The notes under the pieces: model-generated | What the model was told of the DNA's origin: nothing | Databases searched by the model: none | The model's input: the letters and a program-made list of their open reading frames with translations, nothing else | Shown: positions 55,650 to 64,000 of the stretch, one piece after another | Layout of the letters: every line of letters begins with the position of its first letter | Position numbering within the stretch: the first letter of the stretch is position 1 | Made by a program: the position numbers and the translations under genes | NCBI RefSeq assembly: GCF_018687715.1 | Contig: NC_056762.1 | Coordinates: forward strand, 34,088,864-34,152,863 | Reading direction: 5' to 3' | DNA from: Carya illinoinensis | Lineage: Eukaryota > Streptophyta > Magnoliopsida > Fagales > Juglandaceae | Length of the DNA stretch: 64,000 nucleotides

Positions 55650-58571
55650 AAATAGGGTTTGGCAAGATGGTCGGGCCGTGCAAACAGATTTGCAGCGTGC
55701 TGTTGCAGATCCGAGGACAAGATTTGAAGAGCCCGTGCAATTCTTTAACAAGGAGAATCACTTATCTTTAGTGTCCAACAACTGAAACAAATGATTCTTG
55801 CATGTGCTGTGGTATACATGATAGCTATATGGTTTTCTAAATATTTTTGGGATTTCAATTATGGGCCCTCATAGATTACTAAGTGTATTATACTCCAGTC
55901 AGGGCATGCCATGTGGCAAAGCTTTACTGATCTGACTGCAGTCCAGCCTAGGCGTCAAAAGGAGCCTAAGGACTGCTTTTGTGTTGGATTCTAATATACA
56001 GGTAAATTATACGATTCTTTGATTTGTTTTTTAAGTAATGTCGGTCTAAATTTATGGAGTTCCACGTGCTTTATGGTCTCCTGAGGATGATGTATTTTTA
56101 GATTTCTGGCGTTGTCACCAGCATCTCTGTGGTTTCCTTTATGGACCTATATCTATAGTGATGTAGCTAAAATTTTGTTCATTGAAAAGTGAGTTTTTGT
56201 GAGATGGGAGCAACTTCTCTCGGCTAATTTGATTTTATTTGTTGTAATAATTATTGAAAAAAAAAATTATTTGTTGTAGTTCGATGTGGAAGGCATCTTG
56301 GCTTAATTTCTTTGTTCCTGGTGAGACCCAAGGCCTTCTTTGGCAGAGTTGATGTTTATTTGTGTGGGTGTTCATTAGGTAGGGCCACTCAGATTGTCAT
56401 CCATGTAAACCTTTATCAAAATAAAGATTTTTAGTGAAGCTGAGACCAAATGGTCTCGTTTCATAAGTCAATTATTTAAATAAAAAATCATTCGAAATAA
56501 TATTTCTCATTAAAAATTGGTTAGTTATTGAGAATCTCCCAATGAAGAGAGAAGCTCAGGAGTTTGGACTCAATGCCATTCGCTGTTAAAATTATTTGAG
56601 TAATATAATATATAATTATAAAGAATGTAAGTGTTGTGTAATCGTTTAAAAAAAGAAAAAAATTTATTATTAAAAAATTAATATTATTTTTATATAAATT
56701 TTATATTTATTCATATTTTTAAAAATAATTGTGTGACATTGCACAGTTTACAAGTGCTGATAACCTTGCAGCAGGGATTTAATTAATGAAGAAAAAATTA
56801 TGTTGGACCAAAAAAATTATGTGGGTCCAAGTTGTCCAACAAAGATTTAATGAATGGTAATAATTTCTCACGCTCACGTGTTCTCTAACTCTTGCAACAG
56901 CCTGCAGATACAGGCAGGCGATGATAATGAAGATAGCTTTAGATGTTTACCAAAAAAACCATAGTAGCATAAGCCTTAGATCTTTAGCAAAAAAGAGAAG
57001 AATGGCATGTATGGGACTCATGAAGTTCTCAGAGATGTTGGTCTTCCTTTTTAACTTATTATGAGATTGAAGCAGAGAGTAGGTTTAGTCAGTGAATGGT
57101 TGTCGTCGTTCAGATCCCGTACGTACTAGCAACATAGGGTCTTTCCAAAGATCAAACTACAAAAATAATAAAAACTGCAGGTAGTTCAACTACCTTTTAC
57201 CAAACTCTTACATGAGATTTTTACAGAGTGGTAAGAAATCAGAGGAAGAAGAAGACAGCCTGTAAGTCTCTGTAACCGAGGACAGAAAAACTTGTCGGGT
57301 CCACACTCTGTTGTGGTTACTAAAGAAGTTGCTGTCAAGTGTACAGAAAACACAAATATGGGAAGTACTGTTCACAACGATGTCAGATGTGTAGGTTTGA
57401 ATTGCATCTAAAACTCATTAGAATTCCTTTCGCATGGGCATTGCGTAACAAGGGTGCATGGCATTGTCGCCCGCTAATTAAGCAGCTTTTCTAAAACACA
57501 AAACGATGTTCTAACGAGGAAAGTTCTTTATAATGTGGAAAATGTTTTCGCTACTGAGAGGTGGTCTCGAGACATGTTTTTGATTCAATTATTTTTTTAA
57601 TTTAAAGATAAAGGTAATATTTTTTTAATAATATTGTGATTTTTTTTTTAAATGCTTAAACGTATGAAAAAAAGAAGAATAAGACCAAGTACAATAATTG
57701 GGACAATTCCTCAAGAGGAATCGTCGGTAGCTACTCTCATAATGTATTTATCATACTAATTTGCATTTAACTAATTATGTAAGACTAACTTTTATTAATA
57801 CACTTCAAAAGTCAACTTTGCATTTCACTTGAAAGATGTTGTCTCTTTCAATCCATGCATAAGGTCTACTAATAATAGATAATTTTAAAGAAAAAGTAAT
57901 AGATTTACAATCATATCAAGTTATGAATTTATTTAAAGAAAATACTAGTTAAATCGATAAAAGTGATGGATAGAATAAAAGTAATTGAATATTAGTGAAT
58001 TGATATTTTTTCTTTGAAAAATGATTGATGCAGGTGTTTTGGTGCAGGAATTGCGCACGTAAAAAATGAGGCAGTGGGAGGTGTGTGCAATTCTTGTGCC
58101 AACTTCCCTGTCTATAGCATTTCTGTTTTTCTTTTATTTTCTAAAAATGTTTAAAGATGTATAAAATATGATTATAGAAAAAGAAGAAAAAAGATTTTAA
58201 AAAAAAGTACATTCACACTTATCGGTCGAGTTCTTCGATTAAAGTCTTGATCCTTGTAGCACGGTCCTTTACTTATATATATATATAATCTTTTTACAAA
58301 TACTTTTAACACAATTTATATTATAAAAATAATAAACATTTATGATGAATTATTTGTGATGAAAATATATTCAATTTGATAAAAAAAATTAATTATTTTA
58401 ACATGAAATAATCATCAGCAAATAATCAGTTTTCTCTTTCTGATTAACGAACGAGTGTGACAAAACTACATGATTTGTCATTTTGTTGCATACCGGATTA
58501 TGAAAATGATACATTCCCATTAGCACCATTGGCCATTACGAAGAGGGGAAAAATAGAACTTAGGTAAGCTC
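55650..58571. other. WD40 3' UTR and intergenic DNA
   Basis: The first few hundred bases are probable 3' UTR (continuing GC-balanced sequence to about 56000). Beyond it is AT-rich spacer with TA runs (58272-58288) and no gene I can support. Confidence 0.45.
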
Positions 58572-58685
58572 TTCTCAATGGATTAGTTAAAATTAAAAGA
58601 CACTTTTGATGAATATGAGATGAATTTAACTTTTGGCTATTCCATTCAAACAAGTCCCCACATTGAATTAATAGACAGTTTTACC
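58572..58685. mobile_element. MITE, AATAGATTATGC family, truncated copy 3
   Basis: GACACTTTTGATGAATATGA, then TTTTGGCTATTCCATTCA and CCCCACATTGAATTA match the left third of the copies at 27047 and 31965. It stops where the LINE begins, so the LINE may have inserted into it or truncated it. Confidence 0.5.
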
Positions 58686-58747
58686 CTTTTTCTCTCTACG
58701 GAATAGGGTTCCTGGTTTCAGTCGTGTCCTGGTTTACGTGAGGCTGC

Positions 58748-60223
58748 ATGGCAGCCATTGAGGGTGGCTCCAGTCGACCCTCTTTTGCCGATCTGGTGGT
58801 TGCCGTCCCGCAACCCATCCCTGAGATGGTTCTTGCTCCTAGGATTCCTAAGATAGTTGATGGTGAGGTGTTCTTTCAATTCACCAAAGAAGAAATCGCA
58901 AGGTCTGCGGAGCCTTTCCGATTCTCTGTAGTTCTGAAGTTTCTGAAACATAGACCTTCGTTGGATGCCGTTCGATCTTTCATTCATAGCCGATGGGGAC
59001 TCTCTTCCAATCTGGTTGTATCTTCCATGTGGCGTCCTCGGAATGTGTTTGTTCGTATGATATCTGAAGCCGATTTCATGAAAGCGTTATCGAGGGAGGT
59101 GTGTGAAATTAATGGAAGCTTTTACTGTCCGTTTCGGTGGTCCCCAGATTTTGATGAAGATGCAGAACCTTCAAGAGTGCCGGTCTAGGTTTATCTTCCA
59201 GGTCTTCCTCCGAACTTCTATCAAGAATCTTTCTTGAATATCCTCATGATGCCGATAGGGAATTTTATCCGGCGTGACAACCCAACCAGGTGTGCTACAC
59301 GTACGGATGGAGCACGTTTATGTGTAGAAGTTGATGCTGCAAAACCTCTTCTTTCTCATTTCTGGATTGGGGCTCCAGGGTTACCATCTAGCCGCAAGCA
59401 AGAGGTGATTTATGAGACTCTCCTAGCATATTGCAATTCGTGTAAAATGTAGGGACACAATACTCGGACATACAGAGGAAAATCTGCGCAGCACGGGTAT
59501 GGACGTAAAGGGACGAAGGATAAGCAGGAGAAAGGGCAACCAGTTGCTGTTAATGGAGAGGGAATGAAAGAAAAAGAAATGGAAATAATTAGGTCTGTTG
59601 TTAGTGTGGAACATATGCAGAGCAGCGGCAAGGAGCAAACGGGTCCAGTGGAAGAGAGGACTACGGTGGAATTATGTCCGTTGTCTGCATCTATGGAGGT
59701 GATTCCGATATGTGATGAACCTGTGGGGATGGTGGAAACTCAAAATAATAATGTGTTGGTGCCTAACCAGGTTGAAAACGGAGTGGAAGTTATAGAACCG
59801 GAGGCTGTACAGGATTTGCTACGTGTGGAAACTGCTAATGAAGAAAACAGAGGTAGTGCGAGGAGGACCGAAAATGTGGATTCTGTTATGTGTGGTGATC
59901 TCGAGGAACAGACTATGATAAACACAGATCAGAATGTGCCTCTCCTGGAGGTGCAATTTGATGGGACAGGTTTGGTTGAAGTGCAACCGGAGAGGGTGGG
60001 TGAAGAGGAAACCGAAAATCCAAGAGATGAGGAATCAGTTGAGATTGATAATGCAGTTTCGGAGCCAAAGCCAGAGATTCAAGCAGTAGTTTTCAATCAA
60101 GAGAAAGACGATCTTATGGATTCGGAGGCAAATGAAGGTAAGAAAAAATATAAGAAGAAGATGTTTGTTAAATTGCGAAGTTCTTCACGGGCTCATGCCC
60201 GAGTTTCTAAACTTAACCTATGA
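58748..60223 (+). pseudogene. LINE ORF1 (DUF4283, zinc knuckle), two stops
   Basis: Starts MAAIEGGSSRPSFADLV. The DUF4283 region (VDGEVFFQFTKEEIARS to MWRPRNVFVRM) runs at about residues 38-125. A TAG at 59186 follows RVPV where family members have Trp (VW(I/V)xLPGLPP-type). A second TAG at 59450 sits in the zinc knuckle YCNSCKM-stop-GHNTRTY, whose last Cys is also Tyr. The rest is an acidic, low-complexity tail ending in a Lys-rich GKKKYKKKMFVKLRSSS segment. ORF1 proteins bind LINE RNA as a chaperone. Confidence 0.85.
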
Positions 60224-63200
60224 TTGAGTCCATCTTTGTATGGAATATTAGGGGGGTTGGCACCTCTCAAAATAGATTAAAGAAGTTGATTGGAAAATTG
60301 AAACAAAAAATAGTTGCTCTTTTGGAACCTTTTCAAAATGAAGAGGGTGCACGTCAATTGGCTTGAAGGCTGAATTTTGACAACTTTATTTCTAATGAGG
60401 GTGAGGGGGGTAAAATATGGATTTTTTGGAAAAACACTCATATGGTGCATGTTGTTCGGATGGATATGCAATTTATTTCAATTATGGTTGGAGAAGGTAA
60501 TAGCACATTCTTGCTTACTGTTATTTATGCCAAGTGTACGTTGGCGGAGAGACGGCTCCTTTGGGAGGACCTTAGCATTAATAATATGGGTTTCGACTCT
60601 TGTATGTTTGTGGGTGATTTTAATATTATACGGAATGATTCAGAAAGAAGAGGTGGTAGGCCTCGGACTATAATGACTATAGAGGATTTTAATAATTGGA
60701 TTCATCAAGGAGGTTTGATGGAGATGGTGACGAAAGGGAGTGGTTTTTCTTGGTGTAATGGACGAATGGGGCTTGCTCGTTCTTGGGCGCGCCTTGATTG
60801 CGCTCTCATGGATAGTTCTTTCTTGGCTTTGTTTCCTAATGCTTGTTGTTCTTATTTACCGTGTTCGACTTTAGATCATGCTCCCATGTTTATTGAACTT
60901 ATGCAGGATCCTTTCTCCTATGGCCTTGCTTCGTTCCGTTTCCAACAGATGTGGGTGGACCATCATGATTTTTTAGATTGTGTTTGGTCAGCTTGGGAGG
61001 TCCATATGGATGGGTCGGCTATCTATAATCTGATTAGAAAATTAAAAATGACAAAGGTGGCTCTTCGAGAATGGAACAAAAAGGTCTTTGGCCATACTTT
61101 AAGTCGTATTGAGACTCTTGAAAATCAGATTGAGAATATTGAGCAGCAATTGCAAATATCTTGGGAAGACAATTTGGGGAACGAATTACAAGAGGCAGTT
61201 TCAAATTTGGCTCTTTGGAGACGTCGGGAAGAGGTGAGATTGGCTCAGATGACTAAGTTAAAATGGAAGATGGAGGGGGATCGGAATACCAAATTCTATC
61301 ATGCTTGCCTTGCTAATAAAAAAAGGAAAAAAGTCCTACATATGCGGTCAAATGGGGTGGTTTTTGAGATGCCAGAAAGTATTCACCAAGGGGCAGTAGA
61401 GTACTTCACTTCTATTTTTCATGGGGAGTCACCTGCAGAGAGCAGCCTAGTCTTGAAGATTATATTGCTCCTGTCATTTCAGAGGAGGAAAATATCTCCC
61501 TCATTCGTCCTCCCACTATAGAGGAAGTGTTTGAGGCTGTGTCTTCTATTCCATCTCAGAGTTCACCGGGCCCAGATGGATTTGGGTCGGGCTTTTATAC
61601 ATCTTGTTGGGAGATTGTTAAAGGTGACATTTGGAGGGCAGTGAAGGAATTTTTTGTGTCAAAGAATCTTCCCAAGTATTTTACGGCTTCATATTTGGTT
61701 TTAATACCAAAGGTGGAGTCGCCAACAGGTTTTGATAAGTTCCGACCCATTAGCCTTTGCTCTGTTTTTTATAAAATTTGCTCCAAGATTATTGTATCTC
61801 GTTTAACAGGTTTATTGCCTCGCCTGATTTCTCTGGAGCAAGGTGCTTTTATTCCTGGAAAAAGCATCTTTGAGAACATTAGCCTCACTCAGGAAATGGT
61901 TCACTCCATTAATAGAAGAATTCATGGGGGTAATATTATGCTAAAAGTAGATATGGCAAAAGCCTATGATCGTGTGGACTGGGCCTTTCTAATCAAAGTC
62001 TTGCGCAGGTTTGGTTTCTCTACTCAATTTTGTGATTTGGTACATTTTTTTATTTCTAGTCCTTAGTATTCGATAATGATGAATGGTATAGTTAAGGGCT
62101 TCTTTCCGGGAGGCTGAGGTCTTCGTCAAGGTGATCCGCTGTCACCTTATTTATTTATCATACAACAAGAGGTCTTATCCCGGTTGATCCAAAGAAGTGT
62201 TCATGAGCATAAGTTTGGCTTGTTCTCACAGGCCCGTGGTACACCTATTGTTTCTCATTTGATGTATGCTAATGATGTCATGATTTTTTCCAATGGTAGC
62301 CAAAGATCAGTTAGAGTCCTGCAGCAAATTTTGAGCCAATATGAGAGGTGGTCGGGTCAGGCTATCAATATACAGAAATCAGCATTATATTGTTCGAATA
62401 AAATTTCCTTTAGAAGGAAGCGTAGATTGTTACGGAGCACGAGATTCAGAGAGGGGACTTTTCCTTTCAAATACTTGAGGGTGCCGATTATTTTGGGAAA
62501 ACTTAAACAGGTTCACTTAGAAGATATGTTGAATAAAGTGAGGCAAAAAATTAGTGGTTGGAAAATGAGGCTTCTATCTTCTGGTGGAAAGCTCATTTTG
62601 TTACGACATGTTATTTCTAGTATGACAATTCACCTATTTGCTGTTTTACAGGTTCCTCAAGTTATCATTTCCAAAATTCACCAGTTGATGAGTTCTTTCT
62701 TTTGGGGAGAATCAGATGGGCGGGATAAAAGAAAATGGGTGGCATGGAGATATATTTGCAATCCGGTGGAAGAAGGGGGGCTTGGTTTGCGGGCCCTTTA
62801 GGACTGTCAGAAAGCTTTGCATATGCGTTTTGCGTGGAATCTTATTCAAGGTAATTCTTTATGGGCCAACTTTTTCAAAGAAAAACATGTGGGCACAACA
62901 CCTTGGAGCTTAATTCAAGCCCCAAAAGGGTCTAGATTTTGGAGAATGGTTGCAAATTGTATACCATTGTTGTTGAATAATTCGAAGTGGAATATTAGAG
63001 AAGGTGATATTTATTTCTGGAATGATAAATGGAGGGAGAATGGCCCGCTTATAAATGATATGTCCCCAATTGGCTCACCTTTGCTTAAAATAAAAAATTG
63101 TCGGTTATTAGACAGTTGGGATGTGGATATGTTAGAAAGTTTAGTAGGGGGAAGGTGGATAAGATTTTAATTTCATTATCAAGGCCTAATTCTGGAAAGG

Positions 63201-63787
63201 ATGCTTTGATTTGGACTCCGATGGAGACAGGTATGTTTACTACTAAATCTGCCTGGAAATGTATTCATGTTAGGGGATCTTCTCTTGATTGGCATACTTG
63301 GATTTGGAATAAATATATTTCATTAAAAATGTCTATACATTTTTGGAGGGCTTCGCATATGGCCTTGAGTGTGGATGATAGATTGCAACGTTTTGGTATT
63401 TCTACTGCTTCCAAATGTGATTGTTGTATGGCAGGTCATATTGAAGATTTGAATCATGTGTTATTTGAGGGTGATTTCCCTAAAAAAATATGGTCCTTTT
63501 TTGCCACTATATTTGGTATTCCTATTGGAAGTGGTTGGAAACAGAATGTAGGGATTTGGTTCAGGCGAGCTAATGCATCTACACAGGTGGGCGTTATTGT
63601 GGGTATTATGCCCATCATTGTTTCTTGGCGGTTGTGGAGGAGAAGATGTCTAGCTTGGATGGAAGATATTATGGAGTCCCATAACAGTATTGTCCATTCT
63701 ATTTGTGTATGGCTTGGTTCTCTTTGTCAGATGATTAAACGGCCCAAATGGTTGTCTCATCGAGATGGTATGATTCTTGGGCTTTGA
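60220..63787 (+). pseudogene. LINE ORF2 (endonuclease, RT, zf-RVT), inactivated
   Basis: Its ATG overlaps the ORF1 stop (ATGA at 60220-60223). The endonuclease shows FVWNIRG, VGDFNIIR and a LDHAPM (SDH-like) motif. RT shows SSPGPDGF, YLVLIPKV, FRPISLC, LLKVDMAKAYDRVDW, GLRQGDPLSPYLF and MYAND, where FADD/YADD is expected, so one catalytic Asp is Asn. The zf-RVT part (CDCCMAGHIEDLNHVL) ends near 63500. Breaks: in-frame stops at 60364, 62066, 62117 and 62799, and frameshifts near 61445 and 63150. Confidence 0.88.
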
Positions 63788-63829
63788 GGATAAAACCGGT
63801 TGCCCTGAATGTCCCTTCTTGCAGAGTAG

Positions 63830-64000
63830 TTAGGTGGACTAAGCCACCATTGGGGTGGCATAAATTAAATACAAATGGTAGCAGTCTTGGCAATCCAGGT
63901 TCATGTGATATTGGGGGGTAATTCGCAACGAGTCAGGACGACATGTCCAGGCTTATGCTTCACATGTTGGTTTTGGCTCTAATAATAAAGCAGAACTTAT
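63830..64000 (+). pseudogene. LINE ORF2 RNase H start, cut by window edge
   Basis: Translation reads RWTKPPLGWHKLNTNGSSLGNPG, then after a frameshift in the G run near 63918 IRNESGRHVQAYASHVGFGS and NNKAEL. LNTDGS is usual; here the catalytic Asp is Asn. The AEL pair (catalytic Glu) is retained at the window end. Confidence 0.75.

Larger units (their letters stand above)
58690..64000 (+). mobile_element. Near-full-length inactive LINE (continues past window)
   Basis: A two-ORF non-LTR retrotransposon of the plant L1-like type: ORF1 with DUF4283 and a zinc knuckle (58748-60223), and ORF2 with endonuclease, reverse transcriptase, zf-RVT and the start of an RNase H domain (60220 to the edge). 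The 5' UTR is short and begins near 58690. The 3' end is outside the window. It is the same family as the 3' fragment at 7350-8945. Stops and frameshifts make it non-autonomous. Confidence 0.9.

Noticed and set aside
1..64000. tRNA, rRNA or known microRNA genes; organelle DNA insertions
   Set aside because: I looked for tRNA-like cloverleaf boxes, common plant miRNA sequences and GC-rich organellar blocks by eye and found only the SINE boxes; a tRNAscan or miRBase search could still find some.

Overview
This window is plant nuclear DNA. The genes have introns with GT-AG borders and plant-specific families (a Dof zinc finger, a plant WDR44-like WD40 protein, a plant-type ORMDL). The intergenic DNA is AT-rich and packed with LTR retrotransposons, LINEs, SINEs and MITEs. 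The style of the dispersed AT-rich MITEs (GTTTGGAT...GAGATGAGAT type) and of the short repeats recalls Fagales, especially walnut/hickory relatives (Juglandaceae). That assignment is inference from memory, not a search result.

Layout. 0-3.6 kb: decayed Ty3/gypsy-type gag-like coding on the minus strand and a GGTCCGG-rich hAT-like repeat. 5.7-6.8 kb: a 5'-truncated pseudogene of a BTB/POZ protein (At3g05675 type). 7.2-8.9 kb: a MITE followed by the 3' part of a LINE. 10.2-14.2 kb: an apparently intact three-exon ORMDL gene whose introns carry a hAT MITE, a two-copy repeat, a SINE fragment and local duplications. 14.5-18.5 kb: a SINE with target-site duplication, a gypsy-LTR-like stretch, an LTR fragment and a truncated copia pol with its 3' LTR. 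21.2-22.5 kb: a two-exon Dof transcription factor gene (minus strand). 22.5-46.8 kb: about 24 kb with no gene I can support, made of MITEs, LTR pieces and a clean 1,471-bp solo LTR with a 5-bp target duplication. 46.9-55.7 kb: a seven-exon WD40-repeat gene (741 codons plus stop) whose 4.6-kb intron 4 is filled by nested LINE and SINE insertions. 58.7-64.0 kb: a nearly full-length but inactivated LINE that runs off the window.

How the genes relate. The three intact genes (ORMDL, Dof, WD40) are functionally unrelated neighbours: sphingolipid homeostasis, transcription and a WD40 scaffold. They are not an operon or cluster. Most of the information in the window is in the insertion history. Target-site duplications, internal empty sites and nested insertions allow relative dating of several elements.

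I found no convincing new biological system. The strongest observations are: two related hAT MITEs defined by 8-bp target duplications; a short tRNA-like SINE family with two copies bearing target duplications; a recurring LINE 3'-end signature seen four times in the introns of one gene; an ATGA overlap between the two LINE reading frames; and a LINE whose in-frame stops and two catalytic-site losses all look like C:G to T:A transitions.
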